64,000 nucleotides of DNA from Crotophaga sulcirostris. Its lineage: Eukaryota; Chordata; Aves; Cuculiformes; Crotophagidae. A program made the translations under genes and the position numbers. Below the pieces are notes generated by a model that saw nothing but the letters and a program-made list of their open reading frames with translations, was not told the origin of the DNA and searched no databases. Shown one piece after another: positions 37,137 to 50,360 of this stretch; positions within the stretch are counted from its first letter, which is position 1; every line of letters begins with the position of its first letter. Location: contig VYZB01000382.1 in assembly GCA_013397455.1 (NCBI GenBank), positions 548,902-612,901 of the forward strand, read 5' to 3'.

Positions 37137-39608
37137 CATTTTCATCCACCAAATGGGGTGAGTAATGTACAGGCAGGAACCCAGCAAGGTGTGTGTTGTG
37201 TTGAAATGCCTGACTTGGGGATACAGTGCAATTCATAACCCTAGGATGTCTGATGTTAATTAAACATCTGATAATGATGTTCACAAAATCCCAAATGCTG
37301 AGAGAAGATGAAAGTTAGCTAGAGCATGATGAGAGCACTCTGAGACTGAGACACAACTCCCACCCACAGAGTACTCAGGATAAATTTCCAGAATAGATGC
37401 CAGTATCAGGCCAGCCCTTATCTCTCTACGGAAAGGCAGTCTAGCAGCTTAGTGCTTAGTGTTTAGTAGTAGGGAAATTTTGTTCATATTCATAGCATAT
37501 GTACCTGCTTTATGAGTGACCTGAAAGAGCTTTGCCCTTCTTCTTAGAACAGAACTGGTCGTGTTTGACTCCCATAGGTGTTGAGGAGATAATTATAACA
37601 AGAGCGTAAGGGACATGGATACAGCCAGTTTATCAAAAAACCATACAGAGAGCTTCCAAAAGCTCAACTGGTTGTGCCTGCAAACTATAAAGACCTAATG
37701 TACAAAAACAATACATTTTTTTTTAGTCCTTTAGAAAAGAGTACTTTTACAAGGCAAATCCTGACTCAGTTCTGCCAAGAAAAATCGAAGACTGTTAAGT
37801 GATATGTAGGATACTACTTTTTCCAAAATGAATGAAAGAATGTAATTTAACCATAATCTTAGATTGCATTGTACAGCGGGGCTGGTTTAGGTGAATTCCA
37901 TAGCTCCTAGATGGGTTTGTTTTCATACAGAGAAAGTAGTACTGTTTAGGGTCTGCAATTAGACATGATTAGATCCTTGCACACCCACTCAAATAATGTG
38001 TATGAACCTGTTGAAAGTTTTATTTAAGAAAAGCATGTTATTGACATATGCAGAAGATTTTGAACTAGCAGACAGTCTATGGATTTGATTTTTTGTTCCC
38101 TAGCTCAGAAGTGTTATCATGCCTGTTTTGTACCAAACACTCTCATAAGAGTTCATAATACTGCATAATAGGGCTAGATTGAAATGTTTATAAATTGTTA
38201 ATGCATAATGTTAACTGACCAAAGTTAATAAAATTCATTAAAATTCATAAAATGGTTCATGTATATTTCATTGCAAACATAAAATGAGATACTTCTCCAA
38301 GTATGGATGTCTCCTGAAACTGAAAATTAGAAATTTTCAGAAGCATTAATTAGTGGAAAGCTGAAGGAAAAGGTTATGATGAATGTACAGTTTGAGCTAT
38401 TTTGAATAACTCTTCTGTATAAGTTCATAAATTATTCAGTACAAACCACTTATGTAATATTTCTTAAAGGTAAAATAGGTGTCCTTTCAGGCTCAGTTGT
38501 CCTTTCCTTAAAGCAAAATAAGTCTGATACTTTACTGGAACCATATGACAGAAATAAACTGATTTTTTCCCTGAGGGTAGGCATCTGTTACTTCTTAAAG
38601 TAAAGAAATACCCAAGCAACATATGGCTGAAGGGATTTGGCAGCGTACTCTTTTAGAAGAACTATATGTGCGACTGAAGGAGGAAATAGGAAATATAGAA
38701 ATCAGTCAATACACTGTCAGCATGTCTTTATCTAAACTTAAGTAAGCTTTTCAGTAAACTGGAGTAAAGAGCAATTCAGCTTCTGAACACAGAAGAAAGT
38801 CAGGTCCTAATAGGTCAGTAACAAAATTTACTTAGACTTAATTCTACGTAGCTGGCCTGCATAGATGACCTTAGTCAGATTAAATGAATGCCTTGGGGGT
38901 GGCGTGTAAAAGTTACTCACATGAATAAAAATTTCAAAACTGCACATATCAGATCCATAAAGGTTACTAAAATAGCATGTAAAAGCCAGTGAAAACTAGA
39001 TCTGCCTCAACATTTGAAGTCCACAATTAATTTTGAAAGTAAGTCACCGACACTAATAAAATGAGGACTTCCTTAAAATCTGAATGTGATCAGAATTCAG
39101 AAGTGCTAATCAAAACGTTGTGCATTTTGTAGAATGTGGAGTCTTCCTGTTTTCAATTATTTCCAATTACTGTTCATTTTTTAACTTAGGGATAAAGATG
39201 GGGAGAATGTCATAGTCACATTGCCCAGACAACTTAATAGAACCTAGGATTATGCTGAGACTTTACCAGAACGGTTACCCTTGAGAAAAAAAAAAGAGTG
39301 TTTTTTTAATTTTTCTCTAGAACTTTCAGTGCTGGTCAGGAGAAATACAATTTCTAATCTCATTCATTTGTACTGTTTGTGGTAAAGGTTATGACATTTG
39401 CAATTTTCACCCTTTTTTAGTTCCATTCCCACTTGTCATTGAATGAAAGAGAGAGTAGTCAAAGAGCTGTTCCCTACTTTGTTTTCTCTTCTCAGTGATT
39501 CTTTGTGGAGAAATATATTCTGAAGAGGAAAGTGAGATACTAAACTTACATATTTATCTGCCAGTCTACTGACAAATGATTATCAGGAAAATAATTATGA
39601 GGAAAAAA

Positions 39609-39629
39609 CTTCATTCCAATGGAATGAAG
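39609..39629. repeat. perfect 9-bp inverted repeat with paired CATTCC sites
   Basis: CTTCATTCC, AAT, GGAATGAAG: the arms at 39609-39617 and 39621-39629 are exact reverse complements. Each arm holds the CATTCC core bound by TEAD/MCAT factors, so the site offers two opposed TEAD cores three bases apart. A regulatory role is inference only. Confidence 0.6.
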
Positions 39630-42600
39630 ATACTATTTTCAAGCAGGTATCAGTGAGATGTCATTCATATTGCCTTTCTGCACCCGTCTTGCTGCTTAGC
39701 AGTATCTGGTCTCTTTAATAATGCAAGAACTCCTGTGTTTTCAACCCAAGTCATATTACTAACAACGTCTAACTGTTATTGCTGCGATGGCCCCTCCCAA
39801 AATGTGCGTTTTTTCTCTGTGTGGGATTGGCTACATCATGACTTTTGCACTTGTATTCATGCAATATTGAATGTTTGAATAGTATCTTCACTCTGCTGAG
39901 CTGCAAGGAAGGGATCTGGCAGGCATTCGAACGACTCACATCAGGCTGAGTGTCCTCAAGAGAATGGGTGTGCTACAATGAGAAGGGTCAGGATTTCCTG
40001 GCAGCTGAGAGAAAAAAAGCTGTCGGTCAAGGGAAGCTGCAAGATATATGTGAGGTAAAGCTTTCAGTTAACAGAATAACGTTGTTGGGTTTTGAAACAC
40101 TTTAACTCAACAGATTTCAAAGATAATCAATGTCTTTATATTACTGAAAGCACAAAGATGTGAGCTGAGGCCAATGAAATGAAGCAAAAGAACCCCCCAG
40201 AATTAGAGCAAGAGTCCCTCAAATTTCAAATTGCATTTTACCTCCTAACCACACTACCTTAGTTCGTGTCAGGATAAGCTTTAAGAAGTGTGATACAATA
40301 TACTGGAAGAGTGTCCTGGCTGGATCGTTGCAGTCTGGAGTGTCTTCAAGTTGTTTTTTTATGAGTTGTTTGGCTAATCTCCTTGCCCAGAGATACAGTA
40401 AATGTTTTCTGTTTTCTTTCTTTGGAGCACACGTTTATTTTCTTATGTTCGCAACACAGAATATTGGCTGTTAACAGGTTCTGCTTTTTGTTTTGTTATT
40501 GTTTCTATATATATATATCATCTATTTTTATTAAGATCTAATTCACTTTGTTGATTTACCATTATTGAAAGATATTTTTAAGTATTTGACCTACCACTGA
40601 AGCAATTATCTTCATTTCCATCTTGGATGACTTGCCAGTGTTTGGAAGAAGAACTGGATGTGCTGTGAAATATTTAGACAGATATTTACCACTTTGAAGC
40701 TGTGACAATTGGTGTGGTAAGCAAAACTGGACTTAAAGGGATGTTTGGCCTGTATAGTCCAGTCTAGCTGTAGCAGCAAGAATTTACTACAGGTTGTGTC
40801 ATCATGTCTTCTGATGACACAAGCTGTCAGGAACATCAGCAATGAAAAGAATGACATAAGAGATTTTATCTTATCTTGCCAGATAAGTTTTGTGTTTGCT
40901 TTATTTCTACTAATATTCTTTCCAGTATAGCAGAGTAAAACTTTGTTTCGCTTGTGAGTCTTGCCTTTACATAACATAATACAGTGAGTGTAAGGCCTAC
41001 CTTTTGAGATAGGAAGTTTTGCAGTTAAAAATGTGGTTTAGTGTAAATTGTCATCTCCTATTCAGGCTCATCATATGAGAGACTCTCTATACTGCTACAA
41101 AGGCCTCCCCAAAATTGTTTTCCTAAAGCAAAATGGCAGGGTTAGCATAAGAAAGCTCTGCTTCCACATCTGGGTGACTGTCTAAGCATTCAGGTTTTTT
41201 TCTGTTTGAAACAAGCATGCCATTTCTATGATTTTAATCTTACCAGCTAAGACCCACCCCTTATCTTCCTTTGAAGAGAGGCCCCTAGCTACTGAAGACT
41301 TAAATTATGATAATTTTTATGACTACAGAAATTATTTTCTTTAACTGGGAACTGATCAGCATTCGGAACCACATTTTGGTGATCGCTCCAGGCTCCTATA
41401 TTTGTAGGGGCAAGATAAAGAGTGCAGTAAGAAAATATTTCCAACTTGTGATTTCTCAAGTCATAATTCTGTGCATCCACTCAAATTGTCTTGTATCTGC
41501 AGTACATCTCTTCTCTGGTCACATCACATATAGAACATCATGCTATTTAATGTGAACATCAAGAGGTGAGTGTGGAGAATGAGGCGAATCCTGCATTTTT
41601 CCTATGAAAATTGTAGGAGAGCCTACAGATCTGTGTGGTTTTGCACTGATTTTGACATAATGAGAAGGAACTGAAAATTTTTGAAAGATGTTAGGTGATC
41701 AAGATGATTAAGAGAGAGGTATGTGTATATGAGAGATGTTATTTCTTGTTAACTAGTTAGATGTCTTGATATATGACAGAAGTAGAGGTCTGGTTTAGTT
41801 TTGGTAAATAAAGTATGAGAATGTAAAGTGGGTTGTAAAGACTGAAGAGTCCTGGAGAAAAGTAAGGAACTTTGGAGGAAAGATCCTTGTATGCTGTCAG
41901 CCCAGAGGATCACAGTGTGAGGATACTGTTGAAGAGGTTCTTACAAGTTCCTTTGTACAGTAAGTTGGATACAATGCCGTACGCAGAGCTGACAATCTGC
42001 ACCTATACTTGTTTCATATAAAAGGAGATTAGCTACCAGAAGCTTGTGCTTTCAGTATTGAGTTGTAGGTAAAAGGGAGTTTAACCCACTGGAAGGTTTC
42101 AGGAGGGTGAGTGAGAACCAAACAAAGCCTAGAGATCTAAATTGTAGGTCTCAAATTTAAGGGACTGCCATGTTATTAAGTGAGGAAATGCACCGTGAAA
42201 AAAAACAGTATTAGAACCAACTAAGGTACTGGGAATGACAGCTCATGCCCGAAAGAATTTAAATGTGATTGAGCAGATCCACTAGTAGTTTTCAGCAATA
42301 TTTATTAATATTGGTGTAGAACTGCTTTTGAAATGATGTTCCTTATATTGAGATTTGGATTAGTTTTCTGCTTTACATTATTTATTATGAGAATAGCATT
42401 AAAAGACACATCTGTCTGTGAATGTCATCTGTACAATCCTTCTCTCTCTGCACACCTACAGGTTGGTAGCATTTCAGTTATTTTATGTGTAGGACAATAT
42501 GAGACTGAACAGTAGTATTACTTGTGCAGGAAAATATAAAAGTGAATCTCTGCCATCTTTGATTTGCCATTCTCTAGTTTGCCATTTTGGTTTAATCTTG

Positions 42601-45600
42601 GGATAGGCTGGTCCAGAATGATACTCTCTAAGTCATACAAACAAATCTTCCTTTGCCAAATAATACATTTGTAAATGTTATGTAGTATTCATCCCCTATG
42701 AGTGCTTTGAGCATTCAGTTGACAGTTGGAATCCCAATTACTATTTTGATTCTTCTTAAACTTTTGAACTATGTTAGACATTTTCTATTCTTCTTGTGCT
42801 TCCTCTGTCTGTGATGAGCTATCCATAAGATTTGCCGAAGGCTTTCTTGCTTCCCCTGCTACTTCATAATGATGGGATATTATTCATATAGATCTGTTGT
42901 CTTGTCATCTTTTATTGCATCTAGTTGCCAGACTTTATACCATCGTGTAATCATAAAATTTTAGTGCATTTTACTTTTTCATCAGAAATCTCTGCTCCAC
43001 TCTTCATTGTGTCATCTTCCCTCTTTTTTTTTTCCTTTTTCAGCTCTAAAGCAAAGAAGCATTTACAATCCAAGTGGTATGTATGCTTTGTTTTTATTAT
43101 GAATTTCTGACTAGCTTTACCTCAAACCTTCATCTCAAGATTAAGGGTAATTGAAAATTGGCTAGTGATATTGCTTAAGTGAGAGATTTTATTTATTTGT
43201 TTACATTTTAGAAAAAATATATGTTCAGTTGGAGTACTGCTGTTGAAAAGATTACAACTTGTTGAAAAAATCCCATGGAACCGCAGTGTTAGAAAATCTT
43301 ATCTCATGGCGAAGGGACTGTGAAGTGTTTTAGACAGAAGGCTTCATCTCAGAAGGAAAGAGGCAAAGGTGAATGATGCATGACTGAAGATGTGGACTGA
43401 AAATCAGATTTATCATGAAGACGTTCATATTCTGGACCTGCCTTCCTGCAGGACTGGGAGAACAAGTCCATCTTCTCTCTTAGGGGAAGGCTGACTCTTT
43501 GTATTGACTCTGTATACCAAGCAAAAAAAAAAGTTGTGCCACTAGCTTTACAGCCACTACAGGATCACAGCTTTTCCTTATCATTTAGAGGATTGCGGAT
43601 ACCTACAGAGAACAGGAAAATTTTAACGTAGTTTTCACCTTGAAGTGGATGAAGGTCAAAATGCTGAGGATGAACACTCTCCAGCTGATCCTCACATGAA
43701 GATGCAGGTAAATTAGGAAGGATTAACACACAAAAAATCATGCCAATCTATCTGAAATTTAAAGCAGGAATTTTCTAATAAATCCCTAAACTTGTTCATT
43801 GACCAGGTAATCAAATACTTGTGTTCTTGATCCTGATACAAACTTGTCATCCTAAAATAGGATTTGCATTTACAAGTGAACATCCATCATCCATGGATAG
43901 AAATGAAAATTGGTATTTAAAAATATGTATATGTTTAGTTCCCCATTGAACATATTTAATTGACTTTGAATCACTTAGCTGTTAGTAGTTTTCATTATAT
44001 TATAAAGTAAAGGAGAAACAAAGATAGATTATATTTAGTAATATTTAACATTGTTAGTGAAGCTTTACATTTCCAAATTCCAATCAAGTCTTTTTTTTAA
44101 AAAAAAAGGTGCTCTCCCTCTTCCTTTTTCTTTTGTCATTGACCAGGGCTAGGTCTGTGATTAAAGCCTAGCTGTGACCTCTAATTTCCTAAGAAGTTGC
44201 TGCAGTCCCTGGAAGAATTCAATAATAGTGAATTTCATACCTGCAAAATCGCTTCTTCTACTGCAGGTGAAACCAACAGGAAAAAGAGCCAGGAAACACT
44301 ACAAATGTCTTCAGGTTCTATTATTTCTTTTTGTCTTGGGAAAGAAAGATTGCAGGTTTTTTTAGATATATGTATTTATTATATAAAGCCCTTGAAGACT
44401 TTTTCTCTAGGTTTTCTTGCCATACATCTTGCAAGTATATATGACTGGTTGTATGATGAACATCCAATCTATTCCTTGTCAATCATACATCATGTATCCT
44501 GTTTGCCATCTTTCTTCTTACTAGATCCTCTTGATTAAACTGTTGTCTTTTTTTCTCACTATCAAAGTCTGAATCTCTGTAATTAATGTTCCTATAAGCT
44601 GCTGATTAAACCCCTTTCAATTGAAAAAAAATTAAGACATGCTTGCGTTTAGAAGGTGGCTTAGCCAAATATAGTCCGTCGCTGCTGAAGCATCTAGCTT
44701 TCTACTGATTCCTCAGCCCATACAGCTGAAGTTTCATTCATAGGTGAGTTGACTGAGAAAAGTCTTCAGAAACGTCACCTGAATCTTCAGAGTCATGCTA
44801 AAGTATTACAAAGCCACTACATTCAGTAAGGCCTGAGGCATCTAGAACAGGAATTGGATGTCAAAATCCAACACAGTGATTAAGCAAACAAACACTGACT
44901 GGCTTCCATGTTGCTTTTCTAGCTATATGACTCCTTATTTGACGGGAAGCTCCAGTAGTTACCCGACTTGTTTCTCTGGAGACCAATGCATTACTGAAAC
45001 TCATTGGAGCAGAAAGTTCTGATGAGTGTGCTCTGAGCATACCTAATGTGTACCAGGAACTGGTCCCTAATTACCACTACAATGGAAGTTTTTGGATCAT
45101 TTTCTATATTTGTAAGGCTTTCAGTCACCATAGAGACACCACTCAATTTAGTATATGAAGTGGTTCACCCAAGGAAAGTTCTAGAGTTGACATCTTCCTT
45201 CTCAGCCTTGGCCCTACTCAAGTCTACAGCATCTCACTTTTCTGAGTGTTTTCTTCTGAGGTTGATACTAGAATGTGGGAAAGGCGAGGGAACATGCCCT
45301 AAATTTCTGGTGGAGTTGTGTCATTGTGCAGGAAGGAATACCACAGTTGGGAGACCAGGAGGAGAGAGTGCAAAGGGAAGCTTGGTTGTGTGCCAGAAGG
45401 CAGCAAGTTCATTTCGAAGGAGGAAGTCTGGACTCTTGTTCTCACACCCACATCCACCTATTCATCATACACAGAAAGTTCACAATCCAGGACACACCTC
45501 CTAGGTGAGGACCCTAACTACTATATTAGAGCTGTGTGCTCTCACTGGGTCTTTATTCTCTTGGTTCAGTGTATAGTGGCAAACAGTGGTGCTGCTGCAG

Positions 45601-48600
45601 GAGAAAGAGAAGAATAGTTCCACTGTCCAAACTGCTGCTGTTACTGTTATTATAGCTCTAAGCTAGAGTTTTCCTGCTTCTTAGAGGAACATACCAGCTG
45701 CTAGAAAATTTTTTCAAAACCAAAGAAAATCAAAGAAAAGAAGTGTTGAGAGGTGTGGGTTTTTTTCCTGCATACATTTTTAAGTGCTACCTGCATTTTA
45801 AAAAGAGGTAAAAGGAAAGCGATCTTAATTTCTTTCAAAGAGAGGCTGTTGTCTTAAAAGGCAGATTCCGATGAATGAAGGTATTCAGGCTCTGGAAAGA
45901 CAAAGCAGTTCAGGGGGTATATTCTGTTCTCAGTATTTATTAGTTCTACTTTCTCAGCATGCCATGTATTTTAAAATCAGTCTAGGCTGTGTATGCTGCT
46001 TAGGAGACATGGAAAACCTGTTTCCATTTTTGTATCCCATGCCTGGCTTTTCCTATTGACCACTGCAGGCCAAGCATGCACTGTTAAGAATACTAAAGTC
46101 ACAGGTGCAGACCTGCAATGGAGAGGCTATGTACTTTGCACTGGGTTCAAGACTTCATTTGGGCCAGGAATCTGGTCTTGGGGCCAAAATACTATGCTCT
46201 CAAATCCTTATTGAATTTAGCCTCAAGTGTTTATTACAGAGGCACAAGGTAAATCTGAGGTGGAGGAGAGTTTTGAATCCCTGCTTTTCACTGTGGCCTG
46301 AACATCTGATTAATTCAATAGCACCATCAATTTTTTTTTCTGAAATAATTTCCACTCTGTTTTTCAAGCAAGGCATTTGTATTTCATGGCTCTATTTGTC
46401 AGTTAGAACTGAATTATCCTTATGAAACAAAATGCATTGTACTGGCCATAATTGCAATTAGAAATCAGACTGAAATATGTCCACTATTTGCCACCATTCT
46501 CATTTAACATGGTCATTAAGAAGCTGACTAAAACAAAAGCCCCACTAAAGATCCTTGATATTTCGTGAAGTTGTGCAACTTGACACACTACATATTCCTC
46601 TAGGAATTTTATAAACACTGCTTTTAATTTCCTTTTCACCCATCCTATCTTATACAAAAGTTTATTTTTTATGGTCAGCAACATAAAGAAATCCCAAGGA
46701 CCTTTCTAAATATGTTGAACTATACTTATTTGCCCTGTAACATAGCAGCTGACTTTTATGAAACTGAATGTTTTTGTCATATAACTAGTTGCTTTACTGT
46801 AAATGTATTCAATAGTATAGAGATTTCAGCTGTCAAAGTTTTTCCAAAGTCTTATAGTACAATTAGATGGATTCTGAATCTTGTGTATGTAGTGATAATT
46901 GTAATGGCACTATTATTAGAAGGAAGTTCTTTGGGGCTGATAATTTGGAGGTAATTTCAAAATAGAAACTATTTATCATTACTATAGCGTTGTGTTTTAT
47001 GTGAAGTACAAACTGAAGTACAAGACATATTTTTCTCATAGCTTGCTTATTTTATTACTGGAGAAGAGGAGATTATGGCTCAAGAAATTCATCTTACTCT
47101 CTGTAGGTGACATTTCTAATGGCTCTGCTATTGATTCTGGTTTGACATAACCTTTTATTTTCATTGCCAGTACAATACTGGTTTTGTGCCACTCTGAACT
47201 TGGTCACCGCACACTTGCACAAGAGAGGAAGGACAAAGTAAGTGAAGTTCTGTGGGGTCATGTTGACAAGGGGTGATGCAGCAAGAGGACAAAAGACTGC
47301 CGCAGGGTGATAGGACTTCTGTTTTTGGGACATGCCCTGGTTGTTCAGTTGAGCATTTGTAGAATCATTCTTTTATTTGACCCTCTCATGGCAATTCAGG
47401 GACAAGTAGAAATGCTGTCACTTCATTTCCACGTGAACAAAACAAGTCCAGGGTCTCTGGAGTTTAAGCCCTCTTAAGAAGTTAAAGGGAGTGATCCTGG
47501 ACTACAAGAAAAAGACCCTTCACAGGAGAGACCAAAAACCCAGAAGTGATGGAAAACAGGAAATAAAAAAAGGAGAATAAGAATAGGAGTAAAATACTGT
47601 CCTTTCATAAGAAGAACTTTTCTACTAAATTTTTTTGCAACTAATACCAGCAAAGATATTAAAGAGAGATAAACTTTTCCCGTTTGAAGTAACTCATTAG
47701 TAAACCAGATAAAACTTGAGATCATACCACTTTGTGGGCTATTTCTTAAAATATTTTTTCTTATCTATTAGGAAGAAAGCTGTGAATGTTTTACTGACAA
47801 AAATTCCGTGCAAATAAAATATTTCACAAGTTGTCTAGAAAGTCAAGAAAAGAAGCAGGCAGGTTAATTGCAGCTTGAAATATGGCACTGGAAAATGTCC
47901 CTCATTTTGCCCCAGAAATGGTTATTGTCTAAGTAAGATTAATGTTGCGGGTTAAACCATTCTATCTTTCTCTTGGATTTAAGTCAGAGGGAGATGAAAA
48001 CTTCTGTGATAAAACACAAGACATTTGCAGTAGCAATGCTTTACAAGGTTGATGTAGAGCTCTCCACAAAATGCTTATTTGTACTGAGAATTGCACCTAT
48101 GAAACCTATTTTTTTTCTGCAGAAATTTCTGACTTCTGCCTGAAAAGAAAACAAAGAATGTTCAACTGAGCCCTGATAACTGCTTAGTGCCTTGTGGAAA
48201 GTGGGGTTTGCATGGCATGGCTGGCACTGTGACTCTCACTCTCACTAGACAGAGATGCACTATGATCTCTGTTCTTTTCAAGATGCCAGAATGTATCCTA
48301 AGATGTTTGATTTTCTGATGTTTGTTTTATATTTATGCTTCTTCAGCTGTTCATGGTAAGCAAAGCAAGGGACTATATTTTCTTATGGCTAGCAAAGAAA
48401 GGCTAGGGCTTTTCTGGCAGAGTCCCTGGCAAGTTTTACACATGAATGCAGTTCCTCAGAGAAATTATAAAAGAAAAGGGCAGCTTTAACCACTGGCAGA
48501 GGAGGTTGAGAGATGGTGGCTGTAAGCAGATGTATGAAGTAACCTGTCCCAAAGAGGGGAAATTCTCAGAAAGGGAACAGTTCAGATGAGAGAATCTGTC

Positions 48601-49487
48601 TTAACCACTGTTACGTCAGTCCCCTGAGCCCCAAGTGTGGGTGTCTGTGCAAGTATGAAGAAACATTGTATGTTTTCCTCTCTATTCTAGAGGAAGATAC
48701 TAGACATGTATGTTAACCAGTTTTAGAAGTAAGATTTGGCTGGATGGACCTTTTTTCTGACACAATACACTGTGCTGTTCAGTGTGCTGTCTTTCCTCTA
48801 GTTCTTCATAAATTCTATCATCACCTCTTCTAGCACCCTAAAGCCTTATTATCCTCTCCTTGCACCCAAAAGCTCCCTTATCTCTGACAGTCCTCCCCAC
48901 GTTACCTACCGATCTTTTGTCTTCTTGCTTGACCTCTCCTCCTGGCCAGTGCCCTCTCTGTTGTCTTTGCATAAGTAAGTTTTTCACTTGCCTCCATTAG
49001 AGGCAGGTGTACACAAAATATTATTGTCAAGTTCCCTTACCTCACAGTAAGTGTCGCTTACTGGACCCTCAGACACCTTTGCCTGATCCCATGCACAATG
49101 AAATCAATGGTAACAGGAATCACAGGATTAAGTCTATGGATACCTCTCTCTTTTGATGTACCCTGATTTCTGCAAAGCCACTGTGAAGTTTATGCTTCTG
49201 TACTAAATCATGTTTTCAAGTAAGAAACATACCTTAATTGAGATAAACTGAGAATGGGTGTCTGTATTTGGGACTTCTCAAACCTCCCAGTATAGAAGAC
49301 TCTCCACCTACTATTCCCTGACCTGTTCTGCAGTCCAAAGCAGAACACACAAAGCGAATTCAAGAAAAACATCTCTCAGAACAATGATTTCACCTTAGTC
49401 AGTTTTCTGCATGGTGATTTACTCTGTCACTGTGAGTCCCAACCTTCAGAAATCTTTGTCCTGTATAAAAGTTACTGGACCTTCCTT

Positions 49488-49515
49488 AAAAAAACAAAAC
49501 AAAACAAAAAACAAG
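49488..49515. repeat. A-rich (AAAAC)n tract
   Basis: AAAAC units within an A-rich run about 100 bases before a CR1. It is a simple repeat, possibly an old A tail, with no retrocopy recognised. Confidence 0.75.
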
Positions 49516-49616
49516 CAAAGCACAGAATGTAATAATCCAAGTTGACTTTTTGTTTTGTGACAGAGAAATGTAAAAATATTTTACTGTAACTTTCTAGGAA
49601 GTTCTGATGAAACATT

Positions 49617-50360
49617 CACTTGGGCCAAAACAACCCCCTGCAATGCAACAGGCTTGGGGAAGAGTGGCCAGAGAGCTGCATGGTGGAAAAGGACCTGCCT
49701 TCAGCCAGCTGAACATTAGTCAACAATGTGCTCAGGTGGCCAAGAACGCCCAATGTCATCCTGGTCTGTATCAGAAATGGTGTGGTCAGCAGGAGCAGGG
49801 AAGTGATTGTCACCTTGTACTCAGTTCTGGGGAGGCCTCACCTGTAGTACTGTGTTCAGTTTTGGGCCCCTCACTACCAGAAAGACATTGAGGTGCTGGA
49901 GCATGTCCAGAGAAGGGCTACAAAGCTGGTGAAGGCTGTGGAGCATAAGTCTTATGAGGAGCAGCTGAGGGAACTGGAGTTGTCTAATCTGGAGAAGAGA
50001 AGGCTGAGGGAAGACCTTATCACTGTCTACAACTACCTGAGAGGAGGATGTAGCGAGGTGAGTGTTGGTTTCTTCTCCCAAGTAACAAGACATAGGACGA
50101 GAGGAAATGGCTTCAAGTTGCACCAGGGAAGGTTTAGTTTGAGTATTAGGAAATATTAGTTCACTGAAAGGGCTGTCAAGCAGTGGAACAGGCTGCCCAG
50201 GGAAGTGATTGAATCCGCATCCCTATAGGTATTTAAAAGATGTGTGGATGTGGTGCTTAAGGACATGGTGTAGTGGTGGACTTGGCAGTGTTAGACTTAC
50301 AGCTGGACTCAATGACCTTAAAGGTCTTTTCAAACCTAAACAATTCTGTGATTCTGTGAT
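49617..50360 (+). mobile_element. CR1 LINE, 5'-truncated, ATTCTGTG tail
   Basis: A plus-strand CR1 3' end of about 740 bases. It begins in the ORF2 part after the reverse-transcriptase palm (CTGAACATTAGTCAACAATG is the conserved stretch). It passes the block reading Y-C-V-Q-F-W-A-P (here CTGTGTTCAGTTTTGGGCCC), keeps the C-terminal tail and ends at 50343-50360 with ATTCTGTGATTCTGTGAT, a variant of the avian CR1 octamer. It is moderately diverged. No target-site duplication is seen. Confidence 0.95.
49893..50265 (+). pseudogene. CR1 ORF2 C-terminal tail with two stops
   Basis: The frame from 49893 reads [16 protein letters not shown], then [15 protein letters not shown], then [18 protein letters not shown], the standard end of CR1 ORF2. 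A TAG at 50157-50159 interrupts it, but the same frame continues with FTERAVKQWNRLPREVIE, which shows that the stop is a late nonsense mutation. A second TAG lies at 50227-50229, where the family has a glutamate codon (E-V-F-K). It is a relic without function. Confidence 0.9.

Larger units (their letters stand above)
37137..49616. other. long non-coding stretch, no gene seen
   Basis: About 12.5 kb with no recognisable transposon and no supportable exon. Small features are an AT microsatellite at 40506-40519, T8A9 at 44091-44107, an inverted repeat at 39609 and an A-rich run at 49488-49515. At 45318-45504 all three plus-strand frames are open at once (the longest reaches 152 codons, 45046-45504), but no protein family is recognisable. 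This low density of repeats in a bird is compatible with conserved non-coding DNA or a long intron. Confidence 0.5.

Noticed and set aside
39920..39945. TTCGAAC like a tRNA T-loop
   Set aside because: Neighbouring bases do not pair into a T-arm and no A box lies at the right distance.
42540..43060. Pyrimidine-rich stretch suggestive of a reversed old LINE
   Set aside because: I could not place at least three landmarks in the right order, unlike the element at 60.9 kb.
47945..47975. TGTTGCGGGTTAAACC resembling the start of avian retroviral LTRs
   Set aside because: No matching CA end, TATA box or polyadenylation signal within a plausible LTR length.
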